A stretch of 64,000 bases of DNA from JBGPTK01 sp963797765 (GCA_963797765.1 CAWCQU010000003.1:2108001-2172000), one strand, 5' to 3'; shown: positions 17,876 to 26,994, counted from the first letter of the stretch. Numbers and translations are program-made. Notes: generated by a model not told the origin, from the letters alone.

Positions 17876-18766
17876 ATGAAGTGCGATATGCACGTGCACT
17901 CCTGGCATTCGGGGATGTGCAACACCCCCCTGGCAAGCCGGATCTGCCGGGAATGCTACAGCCAGCCCCAAGATGTTTACGCTCACCTAAAAGCACGTGG
18001 CATGGACCTCGTCACGCTCACCGACCACGATTCCATTTGCGGCATGGAATCTCTTCGGCATCATCCCGACGTTTTCGTCAGCGAAGAAGTCACCTGCCGA
18101 ATGCCCAGTGGGACCATCGCCCACCTCGGCGCATATGACATAACTGAAAGAGATCACATCCAGATTCAGTCGCGCCAGGACGACTTCCCCCGATTGATGG
18201 CGTATTGCAGCGAACGCCGGCTGCTCGTCAGCATCAACCACGTTTTTTCGAATCTCACCGGCAGGCGCGCCACCGAAGATTTTTCCTGGTTCGAGGATTT
18301 CGTCCCTGCCGTTGAAATCCGCAATGGCCAGATGCAATCCCTGCACAATCGATTGGCGGAGCGGCTGGCAGCCGCCTCCGGCAAGATCGAACTCGGCGGA
18401 AGCGACGCCCATTTCCTCCGCTCCGCCGGAACCACCTACACCGAAGTAAAGGGCGCGCAGACCAAAGAGGAGTTTTTTCAAGGTGTGCGCTGCGGCAATG
18501 CGTTGGTTCGCGGAGAGAACGGCGGCTATTTCAAACTGACCCGCGACATCGCCGGAATCATCGGTAACTTGTTCCGGCAAGATCGCTGGACGGTTGCCCT
18601 AAGCCCTCTGACAATTTTCCTACCGCTCGTCACGCTGGCAACGGTGACGAGCGAGTTGCTTTTCGCCGCACTCTTGAGCAGAAGGCTAAGCGAAGCCACC
18701 GTCGAGCCCGCCGCGGAGTGCTCCACGTTCCCGGTTTCCCCGGGGAAGGTGATCTCATGGCCGTAG
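17876..18766 (+). CDS. PHP-domain metal-dependent phosphoesterase
   Basis: 296-residue PHP-family protein with the metal-binding set DMHVHSWHSG, LTDHDS, SEEVTC, SINHVF and GGSDAHF over about residues 4-190. The C-terminal part (about 230-270) has a hydrophobic stretch, so it may be membrane-associated. PHP enzymes hydrolyse phosphate esters; the substrate is not evident. It overlaps the following PAP2 gene by ten bases and shares a divergent promoter region with the glycosyltransferase. Confidence 0.9.
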   Translation: MKCDMHVHSWHSGMCNTPLASRICRECYSQPQDVYAHLKARGMDLVTLTDHDSICGMESLRHHPDVFVSEEVTCRMPSGTIAHLGAYDITERDHIQIQSRQDDFPRLMAYCSERRLLVSINHVFSNLTGRRATEDFSWFEDFVPAVEIRNGQMQSLHNRLAERLAAASGKIELGGSDAHFLRSAGTTYTEVKGAQTKEEFFQGVRCGNALVRGENGGYFKLTRDIAGIIGNLFRQDRWTVALSPLTIFLPLVTLATVTSELLFAALLSRRLSEATVEPAAECSTFPVSPGKVISWP

Positions 18767-19290
18767 CCAGAGCGATGTGGGGTTATATCGAACGGCGCGA
18801 TTTGCAAATCATGCGGCGGGTTCACCGTTGGCGCGCGCCGCGCCCCATTCGCGTGTGGATGATGGTGATGACCAGGCTCGGTGATGGACCGCTGTGGTAT
18901 GGGCTTGGCATTGTGCTGCTCGCCTTCGGTGGCGCCCAAGGATTGCGGGTTGTCATCGCCGGTTCTCTCGCGGCCGCGATATCCATTTTGCTGTTTCGAC
19001 AACTAAAACTTTTTAGCCGCCGGCAGCGCCCCTGCCAGATCGAGCCTCATTGCTGGGCGATCTTGATTCCGCCAGATCAATTCTCCTTCCCGTCCGGACA
19101 CACGATGACTTCATTCGCGGTTGCCTTGGTCATCGGCCACGCCTATCCCGGATTGGCGCCGATCCTATTTTTCCTGGCCGTCAATATCGCGATCTCGCGA
19201 ATCGTCCTGGGCATGCACTTCCTCACCGACGTAGTGGTGGGAGCGTTGCTCGGACTCGCAATTGGTATGCCCTGCTTAAGTCTGCTCTGA
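18757..19290 (+). CDS. PAP2-family membrane phosphatase
   Basis: 177-residue integral membrane phosphatase. All three PAP2 motifs are present: KX6RP (KLFSRRQRP), PSGH (FSFPSGHTMTSF) and SRX5HX3D (ISRIVLGMHFLTD), among about five transmembrane helices. It acts on lipid phosphates such as phosphatidic acid or undecaprenyl-pyrophosphate. Overlap with the PHP gene indicates coupling. Next to a diacylglycerol-type glycosyltransferase, making diacylglycerol is a reasonable inferred role. The start follows GGGGAAGG. Confidence 0.92.
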   Translation: MAVARAMWGYIERRDLQIMRRVHRWRAPRPIRVWMMVMTRLGDGPLWYGLGIVLLAFGGAQGLRVVIAGSLAAAISILLFRQLKLFSRRQRPCQIEPHCWAILIPPDQFSFPSGHTMTSFAVALVIGHAYPGLAPILFFLAVNIAISRIVLGMHFLTDVVVGALLGLAIGMPCLSLL

Positions 19291-19373
19291 ATGCGTGGGT
19301 GCTTCATTCGCATTCGCCCGCGGTCACGCGGCCGCCGACGCACTAATTCTCTAGCCAGAATCCATCACAGAGT

Positions 19374-19455
19374 TGGTTTTTAGGGGGTCGGAGCTTCAGC
19401 TCCGACATTGCAAGTCCCATAACATGTGGGCTTTAGACCCTGAATCCAAGCCGGG
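19374..19455. repeat. Two-hairpin intergenic repeat, copy 2
   Basis: Second copy of the element at 14594-14670, with a perfect inverted repeat GTCGGAGCTTCAGCTCCGAC followed by GGGCTTTAGACCC. It sits in the 195-base gap between convergent PAP2 and polyphosphate kinase genes. Confidence 0.65.
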
Positions 19456-19485
19456 AAATTCTTGGTTATATTTACGAGATGCGTT

Positions 19486-21663
19486 TTAGGATACCTCCCA
19501 CTCTGTCGATAGCAGATCAAAGATCGGCGAGGATTGCTGCTTTAAAAATCGAGTCAGTTGAGCCTGAGCGCCGGTTTCCTCACGGCCCTCGGCAACGCCG
19601 ATCAAGAAATCCTGAACGTTAAAGCGTGTGCCGTTCCTCGCCGGTGATGCCGCTCCGTTTCTCGATGCTCTCGCGTAGGTTCCATCCTGCATAAGGAACC
19701 TGGTTTTCTCCGTGTCCGCGAAGTAAGGAGCGAGAACCGTCCTGCAAACTTGTTCGCACAACGCCGGATCCCTCAGCCGGAACATTACTTCCACTCGTTC
19801 ATAAAGATTCCGCGGCATCCAATCCGCGCTCCCCAGATACACTTCCGTCTTGCCGCCATTGGAAAATGCGAAGATGCGGCTGTGCTCCAGGAAACGCCCC
19901 ACAACGCTCCGCACTCGAATCCGGCTGCTGATTCCGCGCACGCCGGGGCGCAGCGCACACGCTCCTCGAATCAGCAATTCAATCTGGACGCCTGCCTGCG
20001 AAGCTCGGTAGAGCGCGTGGATGATGTTTGTATCGAGCAGCGAATTCACCTTTGCGATGATTGCAGCCGGCCGGCCCGCGCGCGCGTGCTTTGCCTCGCG
20101 GTCGATCAGGCTCACGCAATTTTCCCCCAAGTTGAGAGGTGCAACCGACAAAGGACCGTAATGGGGTTGCTCGGAATATGCCGTCAAGTAATTGAATACG
20201 TAGTGGACCGCTTCCGTGATCTTACTGTCGTGCGTCAGCAAGCTGAGGTCCGTGTAGAAACGGGCCGTGGATGGATTGTAATTGCCCGTCCCCAAATGAG
20301 CGTACCGGCGCGTCTTTCCGTCAGGATCGCGACGCACCATCAGCGCCAGCTTACAGTGCGTTTTCAACCCCACAAGGCCGTAATATACTTGCACGCCGGC
20401 TTCCTGTAGGCTGCGCGCCCAGCGGATATTCGAATCTTCATCAAAGCGGGCTTTCAACTCCACCACCACGGTCACTTCTTTTTTCGCTGCGGCTTCCATC
20501 AATGCCCGCACGATCGGCGAATTCTCGCTGGTGCGGTACAACGTCTGTTTGATGGACAGCACATCGGGATCCTGGGCCGCGCTCTCAATGAACCGCACAA
20601 CCGCGGAATAGGAATCGTAAGGGTGATGCAACAGCAGGTCGCGCTGGCGCAAAAGGTCGAACAGCGCAGGCGCCCCCGGTTTCACCGCAAGCTCCCTTGG
20701 AACGAATGTCCGGAACTTCAGATCGGCTCGCGGCGTCTGTTCATACAAATTGAATAGCCGGGACAAATTGATCGGCCCATGGACTTGAAACACCTGCCAA
20801 TTGGCCAAGCCGAAATTCGTGCGCAGCCGCTCGACAATTTCGGGATCGGCGCCCGCTTCGATCTCCAGGCGCACGGCCGCTCCCTTTCTGCGGCGGTGGA
20901 GTTGCATATCCACCGAATCCAAAATATTGCGCGACTCCTCTTCCCTCAAATACAGATTGCTGTTTCGAGTCACGCGGAACGGAGCGGCTGAGAGAATCTG
21001 ATACCCATGATAAAGGTGGCTGGCATAGGCATGCACGATATCGTGCAAGAATGCGAATTCGATCCTCTTCCCTTCGCCCGGCAGGCGCAGCAGCCTGGGT
21101 AGTGCGCGCGGAACAGTCACCACTCCCAGATAGATATGCGGAGATTTTCGCCGCCGCCTCAGCAGAAACGCCAGGCACAGCGCCTTGTTCTGCACTCGCG
21201 GAAAAGGGTGAGCGGGATCCACTGTCACCGGCGTCAGCAGCGGTTCCACTCGCTCCAAATAAAATTTAGCTGCTGTTTTCCGAGCCGCCGGTTTCAATTT
21301 ACTTACCTGGCGAACATAAATCGATTCCCCGGCGAGTGCCGGAACCAGCTTCTCTCTCCAGCATTTGTACTGGTCTTCCACAAACTGCTGGATTGTTTCC
21401 GCCATTTGCGCCAGAACAGCGTCAGGCATCATCCCGTCCGGCCCCGCCTGTCCTCGTCCTTGTTCCACCTGTTGCAGAAGCCCCGCCAGACGCACTTCCA
21501 CGAACTCGTCCAGGTTGCTTGCAGTAATCGCCAGAAATTTCACACGTTCCAGCAGAGGATTACGGCTGTCCAGCGCCTCTTCCAACACCCGTCCATTGAA
21601 TTGCAGCCAAGACAGATGCCGATTAAAAAATTGTCGTGGATCATCAAGCAGCGGAACGGCCAT
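19486..21663 (-). CDS. ppk1: Polyphosphate kinase 1
   Basis: 725-residue enzyme that makes polyphosphate from ATP. The N-terminal domain begins with FFNRHLSWLQFNGRVLEEA and ITASNLDEFVEVRLAGL. The two catalytic phospholipase D-like halves contain GLKTHCKLALMVRR with YAHLGTGNYNP and the second histidine in FLEHSRIFAFSNGG. The length fits the family, slightly longer at the C-terminus. The ATG at 21663 follows GGGGGTTTTG; a TTG four codons upstream is the other option. Convergent with PAP2. Confidence 0.96.
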   Translation of the reverse strand: MAVPLLDDPRQFFNRHLSWLQFNGRVLEEALDSRNPLLERVKFLAITASNLDEFVEVRLAGLLQQVEQGRGQAGPDGMMPDAVLAQMAETIQQFVEDQYKCWREKLVPALAGESIYVRQVSKLKPAARKTAAKFYLERVEPLLTPVTVDPAHPFPRVQNKALCLAFLLRRRRKSPHIYLGVVTVPRALPRLLRLPGEGKRIEFAFLHDIVHAYASHLYHGYQILSAAPFRVTRNSNLYLREEESRNILDSVDMQLHRRRKGAAVRLEIEAGADPEIVERLRTNFGLANWQVFQVHGPINLSRLFNLYEQTPRADLKFRTFVPRELAVKPGAPALFDLLRQRDLLLHHPYDSYSAVVRFIESAAQDPDVLSIKQTLYRTSENSPIVRALMEAAAKKEVTVVVELKARFDEDSNIRWARSLQEAGVQVYYGLVGLKTHCKLALMVRRDPDGKTRRYAHLGTGNYNPSTARFYTDLSLLTHDSKITEAVHYVFNYLTAYSEQPHYGPLSVAPLNLGENCVSLIDREAKHARAGRPAAIIAKVNSLLDTNIIHALYRASQAGVQIELLIRGACALRPGVRGISSRIRVRSVVGRFLEHSRIFAFSNGGKTEVYLGSADWMPRNLYERVEVMFRLRDPALCEQVCRTVLAPYFADTEKTRFLMQDGTYARASRNGAASPARNGTRFNVQDFLIGVAEGREETGAQAQLTRFLKQQSSPIFDLLSTEWEVS

Positions 21664-22145
21664 CAAAACCCCCAAGGCTTCCTAACACTAGAGTAGCAAT
21701 GTTACAGGCAAGTTACGCGACTCGAATCAACGCTTTCTCCGGCAACTCCTCCGTCACTCCGCCGTCTCACCTTCATAGCGAACGGGCGTCTTTCTTCGTC
21801 ATCCCGAGCCCGCCAGAGGCGCGCGAGGGATCCGGAGTAAGCTGCTAAGGCTTAAAGAGGAGCCGATTCGCGCCACCCCGTTTCCACTGCGATCCCCGCA
21901 TAAAAACCCGCTTTCCGCGTCAACCTATTTCAAATCAAGGCTTTGGAATTAGATCCTCACAATTCCATTTGCCCTAAAGGTTAACTACACTCCTCAAAAT
22001 GTTCCGATTTGGAATTGATCTCTCACGTTCCTGCCGATAAACTTTTTATCACAACGCTCCCGGGTTTGGCGCAAAGCACTCCTTGGATTGAATTTTGTTC
22101 AGCGCCTGCCGGGACCTGACGCCCGTCCGACAAAAGGAGATTCAA
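21664..22145. other. Intergenic region, no gene seen
   Basis: About 480 bases upstream of both ppk1 (minus) and the cysteine-rich protein gene (plus). It contains an imperfect GC-rich inverted repeat around 21798-21835 and an AT-rich stretch near 21930-22010 suited to a promoter. No coding frame is convincing. Confidence 0.4.
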
Positions 22146-22496
22146 ATGAAAAGCGAAATGGATTTGCAGCACTGTATTGACGATTGTAATCGCTGTACGC
22201 AGGCTTGCTTGGAAGCTATCCGTCATTGTTCCAGCAAAGCCGGATCGCCCCAAAGCAGCCAGTTGATCGATCAGTTGCTTTCCTGCGCGCAATCCTGCCA
22301 GTCGGCCGCGAATTGCTTGAGCCGTTCCTCGAGCACTTCGTCCCGGCAGTGCGATGTTTGTGCCGAAATCTGCAACACCTGCGCCGAAGCCTGCGAGAAA
22401 ATGCGCGGCGACGACAAGTTGAAGCGCTGCGCCGATGCCTGCCGCCGCTGCGCCACCTCTTGCGAATCCATGGCCCACGCACCCGTAGGAGCATAA
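22146..22496 (+). CDS. Cys-rich four-helix copper-storage-like protein (Csp/DUF326)
   Basis: 116-residue protein with 17 cysteines arranged as CxxxC and CxxC pairs along predicted helices (CIDDCNRCTQAC, CAQSCQSAANC, CDVCAEICNTCAEAC, CADACRRCATSC). This matches the DUF326/Csp family, four-helix bundles whose core cysteines bind many Cu(I) ions. There is no signal peptide, so it resembles cytosolic Csp3. The ATG is preceded by AAAGGAG and a strong intrinsic terminator follows at 22546, so it is a single-gene unit. Confidence 0.92.
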   Translation: MKSEMDLQHCIDDCNRCTQACLEAIRHCSSKAGSPQSSQLIDQLLSCAQSCQSAANCLSRSSSTSSRQCDVCAEICNTCAEACEKMRGDDKLKRCADACRRCATSCESMAHAPVGA

Positions 22497-22545
22497 TTTC
22501 CGACGGCCCGTCCCACCATGCATTCGATCGCGTAACGAATTTCAA

Positions 22546-22590
22546 GCGCTGGGGATGGAATCAAGACTCCATCCCCAGCGCAATTTTTTT
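22546..22590 (+). terminator. Rho-independent terminator after the Csp-like gene
   Basis: A perfect 14-base-pair stem (GCGCTGGGGATGGA with TCCATCCCCAGCGC) with an eight-base loop, followed by AATTTTTTT. It lies 50 bases after the stop codon of the cysteine-rich gene. Confidence 0.9.
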
Positions 22591-22788
22591 CTGTAGGGGT
22601 GGCCCATCCTTTCCCGGCCTCATCGGAAAGCGCGCGGATTCAAATTTTCACTCTTTGACTTTATCCTTCTATTGCCTCCACAAGCACGATAGTATACGGT
22701 GCCATTCTCAGACCGCGATTTAACCAAGAGATACCATACCTTCTCCTGAATCAATTCCCGAGAAGGCGTTTTCACAAAGGGAGGCTTC

Positions 22789-23100
22789 ATGTCGCTTCGC
22801 TATTCCATCACCGTTAGCAAAGACCACGCCCAGGTAACCGCGAAGTGGGACATCAGCGTCGACATGTCCGACACCGAATTAATTTCCAATTTCACTTTGA
22901 CCGTCGAAGGCAAATCCCTCGACACGCAATGTTCCGGCGGCAACAAAGCCTGCAAAAGCGCCGCCTACGCCACTCTCGCGCATCCCACCGACGATTGCTC
23001 CGTCACCTTCGTCATCACCACCAACAAGCCCGACGAAAAAAACGGTGACGACATCCTTCGCGGCGCTAAAATCTACGACGACGTCTCCTTCTCCAGCTAA
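22789..23100 (+). CDS. Hypothetical small soluble protein
   Basis: 103-residue protein with no signal peptide and a mostly beta-strand pattern (YSITVSKDHAQVTAKWDISV, LISNFTLTVEGKSL, DCSVTFVITTN). Three cysteines (residues about 47, 53 and 68) might form a site. The family is not recognised. The start is well supported by GGGAGG seven bases upstream. It precedes the SGNH hydrolase by 86 bases on the same strand. Confidence 0.65.
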   Translation: MSLRYSITVSKDHAQVTAKWDISVDMSDTELISNFTLTVEGKSLDTQCSGGNKACKSAAYATLAHPTDDCSVTFVITTNKPDEKNGDDILRGAKIYDDVSFSS

Positions 23101-23186
23101 CTGCGGTCTCGAGGGTGCCGGGTTCCCACCCGTCGGGCTTACGTGTGGGGGGAGCGCGCGAAAATGTTGTTTCGAGCGTGCAATCC

Positions 23187-23900
23187 ATGAAGAAGATACT
23201 GCTGGGCTTTCTGTTGCTCCTATTGCTGGTTTGCGCCTGCGCTGTCTATGGCTTTTGGGCGATGGACAAGACCAATCTGTGGGGATCTCAGATCTCCGCA
23301 TACGAGAAGGCGGACCGAGTGAACCCGCCCAATCCGGGGGTTATCGTGTTCACCGGAAGTTCCAGCATCCGATACTGGGACACACTGGCAAATGACATGA
23401 AACCGCTCGAGGTTATTAACCGCGGGTTTGGTGGTTCGACGGTCGCTGATGTAAACCATTATGCATCCAGGATTATCATTCCTTACCGGCCTCGCGCCGT
23501 TGTCCTTTACGCGGGTGACAACGATCTCTCCTGGCCGTGGTCCAAGACTCCAGAACAGGTGTTCGCAGACTTTAGGCAATTTGTGGGGATCATTCGCGCT
23601 CAACTCCCCGATACCTGGATCTACTTCGTATCAATCAAGCCTTCGATCCTGCGCTCGGGTAACCGCCAGAAGCTAAAAAAGACGAATGAGCTGATTGCGG
23701 CGTACATTAGCACCCAACCACGACTCCAGTTCATCGACGTTGACCAGGCCATGTTGAACGCGCGGGGCAAACCCCGCTGGGAACTCTTCCGCTGGGACGG
23801 CCTGCATATGAATGCCAAAGGCTACGCAGTCTGGACGTCGATTATCAAGCCCGTGCTTCTAAGCCGCTTTGAAGCCACGCATGAGCCACCAAGCAAATAA
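23187..23900 (+). CDS. SGNH/GDSL-family hydrolase, membrane-anchored or secreted
   Basis: 237-residue hydrolase. An N-terminal hydrophobic segment (LLGFLLLLLLVCACAVYGFW) acts as signal or anchor. Catalytic blocks are VFTGSSSIRYW (nucleophile Ser), NRGFGGSTVAD (Gly), LYAGDNDLSW (Asn) and WDGLHMNAKGY (Asp and His). Likely an extracytoplasmic esterase, for example on glycan acetyl groups or lipids; the substrate is unknown. The start at 23187 gives a normal signal peptide; the frame is open from 23115. A hairpin terminator follows at 23917. Confidence 0.9.
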   Translation: MKKILLGFLLLLLLVCACAVYGFWAMDKTNLWGSQISAYEKADRVNPPNPGVIVFTGSSSIRYWDTLANDMKPLEVINRGFGGSTVADVNHYASRIIIPYRPRAVVLYAGDNDLSWPWSKTPEQVFADFRQFVGIIRAQLPDTWIYFVSIKPSILRSGNRQKLKKTNELIAAYISTQPRLQFIDVDQAMLNARGKPRWELFRWDGLHMNAKGYAVWTSIIKPVLLSRFEATHEPPSK

Positions 23901-23916
23901 CTGGCAAGCCGGGGTG

Positions 23917-23948
23917 CCCCACACGTCGCATTTACGTGTGGGGATTTT
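23917..23948 (+). terminator. Hairpin terminator after the SGNH hydrolase
   Basis: A perfect ten-base-pair stem (CCCCACACGT with ACGTGTGGGG), a seven-base loop and ATTTT. It begins 16 bases after the stop. It resembles, in its GGGTGCCCCA lead and GTGGGG tail, the hairpins at 25221 and 27998. Confidence 0.75.
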
Positions 23949-24010
23949 GACCTCGCCTCTCCGTTTTCCTGCCTCTCTTCCCCGTTTCTCCCGATCTTCA
24001 CGCCTTTGAC

Positions 24011-24183
24011 TTCGTAGGGGCGCTGCTTGCTGCGCCCGGGTTTCTCCGCTTTGATTTTTCGATTTCTCCGAGCGATGTAAGCGCCTCCCGTTCGAAAATT
24101 TGCCGGGCGGCGCATCGAATTTGTCATCATTTCCGAGCTCGGAAACAGGCACCCGCAAACATACGATATAGAGGCGATTAGAA
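24011..24183. repeat. Left boundary repeat of the 24-29 kb island
   Basis: Two sequence blocks: a 28-base block at 24011-24038 (containing the GGGCGC/GCGCCC hairpin) and a 19-base block GATATAGAGGCGATTAGAA at 24165-24183. Both recur exactly, inverted and in mirrored order, at 29174-29201 and 29059-29077. The first block is also found, with variation, at 24822 and 25039. Confidence 0.6.
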
Positions 24184-25220
24184 TTTTATAACCCCTTGTC
24201 TTTTCAATGGTTTGGTAAATTTTGACTATGAATCCCATTGGCGATTAGCCAGGCGATTAGAAATGTGCGTCTTGTGCATCCCGAACGTCTCTGCGGGACG
24301 GTGTTTTTGTTCCGAAATCCCGAGAAAGATCGACGCTGCGAAAATCGAAACTTTTTGTGAGGTCAATGCGTTGGAACGTCTGGAAGGGTTCGATGCCGGC
24401 GGGAGATGGGCGCCCGGCAGTGGTGACGGAGAGACTCTTAGCGTATTCTCTCATACCACTGTTTACCATAAAGGTACGGGTCGTGTCAAGACAATTCGAG
24501 ACGTAGACATTTGGGTGCATTCAGCGCCGTAGGCGCGCCAGAACTTAGCCCAGTGCGTGAGCACTGGGTAGGCAACCCAAAAAGAATTCAAGCACCGGAG
24601 GTGCGTCACATCCTTCACACCAAATCAGCTCTGGATATCGGATTGCTCCGCCCAATTGAAACTTCACGAAATGGAATTTGATCCGGGATTTATCTATGTC
24701 CCGGTGCCGCACCTACGGCGCTAGACGACTTCCTTCGCCATCGTCCCCCACCCTCACGGGTGGGGCTAACGTCTGTCGCGCCCACGGCGCTAAGAATAGG
24801 GCTACGTCTCGAAACATTATTCTTCGTAGGGGCGCCGCTTGCCGCGCCCGGGTTTCCAGTAGCACAGCCACTCCTGGCTGTGCGCTTGGCGTTTACCCCG
24901 ATGTGCGCCTGGAGTTTACCCCGATGATCATTATCGGGGCATCCCGATGGTTTTGATCGGGACCCTTGATCGGGGCACCCCGATGGTCCCGCATGCGGGA
25001 TCGGGGCGCCCGGCTTTTTCCGTGCGTCAATTTCCGGGTTCGTAGGGGCGCTGCTTGCTGCGCCCGGCTTTTTCCGTGGGTCAAATTCGTGGGAGCCAGG
25101 TGGCTTAGTATTCCGCTCCGGCTGGTGTACCACCCGAAAGATCGGGTGTGCAGCATTCACTCATCGTATTCAAGCAAGCCATGCCGCTGATCAAGATCGC
25201 TTTCATCGCTCGATTCGATC
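24184..25220. other. Repeat-dense non-coding stretch
   Basis: About 1 kb without a convincing gene. It holds many short inverted repeats: GCCCAGTGCGTGAGCACTGGG near 24549 as a hairpin, CACCGGAGGTGC at 24594, CCACCCTCACGGGTGGG near 24750, further copies of the 28-base block at 24822-24852 and 25039-25067, and a duplicated segment at about 25006-25030 and 25062-25085. The frame at 24212-24532 is open but has no ribosome site or protein-like composition. Confidence 0.55.
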
Positions 25221-25259
25221 GTAAAACAAAAGCCCCACGTTTCTGCCGAAACATGGGGC
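25221..25259 (-). terminator. Terminator hairpin of the HEPN-DGQHR operon
   Basis: Read on the minus strand: stem GCCCCATGTTTC with GAAACGTGGGGC (one G-U pair), a four-base loop, then TTTTGTTTT. It starts 54 bases after the DGQHR stop. A nearly identical hairpin in opposite orientation ends the transcription unit at 27998-28036. Confidence 0.8.
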
Positions 25260-25312
25260 ACCCTCGCAAACCGACAACTCCGCAACGTTCATACTTCGGC
25301 CACCCGCCTCAC

Positions 25313-26428
25313 TCAGAGATTAGAATCCTCTGCCATGATCTTTTCAAAGAGCTGTTTTGTAGACATTCGACTTTCATCCTGAAGCTTTCTCGTAACTCGT
25401 CTGCTGATTTCCAATGCTCCAGCTCGCCCCCCGAGACCTTTGAACTCGCCGTTCTTTCCCCCAATCCCAGTCCTTGCCGGAACGTAAAATTGCAAGCATC
25501 TGCGCAGTTTTGTACTCCGCCTGTAACAGAGTCCGATCAATAACTTGCGCGCCGATAAAGCATATGGCCCACAATCCCGAGCCACGGAGCATTATGTATT
25601 TCTTCGGCGAACGCCATGCTTTAGGCTGCCATTTTTTAACAGCCTTGAAATAATTCCTGATGACTCGATATTGAGCTTCAGCATCTTCCAAGTGTGGCAA
25701 TTGAGTCGAACCGCTAAACATGTACTCGATTCCGGTCTTTAACCCGCGAAGCGGAATATCGACGCCGACCTGCTTCTTGCCCCTTCAAAAACCCGTCCGT
25801 GGAATGGGCTCGCCGAATCACGGCTCAATCGTTGAGCGATGTAAAGCTCTGGGGTTCGATGTTTAAGCTCTTCCTCGGGAGTCAAGCGAACCTCTATTCC
25901 GTCGAGGTGACTCGTGTTATGCGCTTTTGGTTGTCATTAATGTCCCTAAAGAGTTGGATTTCCTCTTCCTACCGAGATCATAGGCAAGCAAAACGATACC
26001 AATTTTTCAATTCTTGAATAGCCGGTCTGTTTTCCATCTCCGTACTGCAATCTGTGGTTGCCATCAACGCGCGAGATGGATATCGAATCGCCATGTTTGG
26101 CTGCCCTCGTGTCTATTTCAAGTATTCCGAGATCGGGCAAGTCTGGCGACACCGGATAAAACGTGACCACATCCTTCTTGCGTGCACAAAGAAAAACCTC
26201 GGGCCAGAAACCTAGCTCCCGGTTCTTTGCGTACTCATATGCATCCCGCGCGTGTGAAGTGTTCAAATCTCGCTGGGTCCCTTCTGGATTGTTTTGCTGA
26301 TCATAAATGTCAGCCTTGGATAAATCCGCGAGGTCGGCTAATCTCGCGAAGCCCCGATAGACGTTTACTCCAAAAACCTTCGCCCTCACAGCGGAGGTCT
26401 TTAAGGTCCTCTTTTCTCCCTTGGTCAT
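25313..26428 (-). pseudogene. DGQHR-domain protein (DndB-like), broken by several frameshifts
   Basis: A gene of about 370 codons whose parts lie in all three minus frames. From 26428 (MTKGEKRTLK, after AAAGGA) come ADIYDQQNNPEGTQRDLN and the signature VDGNHRLQYGDG, then in other frames EEEIQLFRDINDNQKR, NTSHLDGIEVRLTPEEELK, LKTGIEYMFSGSTQLPHL, SPKKYIMLRGSGLWAICFIG and, up to the stop, GRAGALEISRRVTRKLQDES. At least five single-base indels, nearly all at G runs, separate them. DGQHR proteins (ParB/sulfiredoxin-like fold) include DndB of phosphorothioation systems. The peptide is otherwise well conserved, so a consensus error or recent decay is likely. Downstream partner of the HEPN gene (14-base gap). 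Confidence 0.75.
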
Positions 26429-26442
26429 TGTCCCAATCCTTT

Positions 26443-26994
26443 CTATTTTGCTGCAATATATAGGGAACTCTTGTTCCCGGGTGTAGTCCGTACTTTCTCT
26501 CGAATTCCCTCGAGGAGCACACACAATGTGAGCATCAGGCATTGTAATTCTTCGATAGCTATTGGAGGGGCACTATCGAAATATCTCTCTCTCGTCCATT
26601 GGTAGGAACGACGGCTGGCAACTCGCTTTCTCAATTCGGCTAAATGCTCGCGGACAGGCGACTTTACATAGTCAAAAGAAATCGAGTGCGCACTGAAATT
26701 GCGAAGGGCTCTGAGTCGCTCAAGCGCAACATATAGGGTTTCGTCGATTAGACCCAAGCGTCGACACAATTTGATCCGAGCGCTGAATGAGGACAAAGGC
26801 GTATCACCTTCGAGCAATTCGTCTTGAACCTTTGGCTTTGCGATTTTCGGCAATAGGAAATTACGTAGGATCTCGGCTAAGAGATGGTCAATTTTCGATG
26901 CTCCGACAATTACCAATGGTCGCGCATTGCGCTCTGCCAATAAGTCATCGGCAAACAGATCGAACAATTCACCACTCTTTAGTTCTTGCGCCAT
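26443..26994 (-). CDS. MtlR/HEPN-like helical protein
   Basis: 183-residue all-helical protein of the MtlR/HEPN-like type. It contains the conserved DTPLSSFSARIKLCRRLGLI segment and RALRNFSAHS, with the R-x4-H pattern (RNFSAH) of HEPN domains, which in many toxin and defence proteins is an RNase site. An N-terminal segment (PLVIVGASKIDHLLAEILRNF) fits the first helix pair. It sits 14 bases upstream of the DGQHR gene, so they form an operon with its own terminator. ATG at 26994 is preferred; a TTG at 27048 is possible. Codon use and GC look lower than in flanking genes. Confidence 0.75.
   Translation of the reverse strand: MAQELKSGELFDLFADDLLAERNARPLVIVGASKIDHLLAEILRNFLLPKIAKPKVQDELLEGDTPLSSFSARIKLCRRLGLIDETLYVALERLRALRNFSAHSISFDYVKSPVREHLAELRKRVASRRSYQWTRERYFDSAPPIAIEELQCLMLTLCVLLEGIREKVRTTPGNKSSLYIAAK

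Noticed and set aside
23822..24238. Open frame antisense to the SGNH hydrolase end and terminator
   Set aside because: It crosses a perfect terminator hairpin and repeat sequence and has no ribosome site.
24212..24532. Cys-containing open frame in the island's left flank
   Set aside because: No ribosome site, no recognisable pattern; embedded among hairpin repeats.
24540..25085. Possible CRISPR array because of many repeats
   Set aside because: Repeats are few, irregularly spaced, vary in sequence and lack spacers of constant length; no cas genes.
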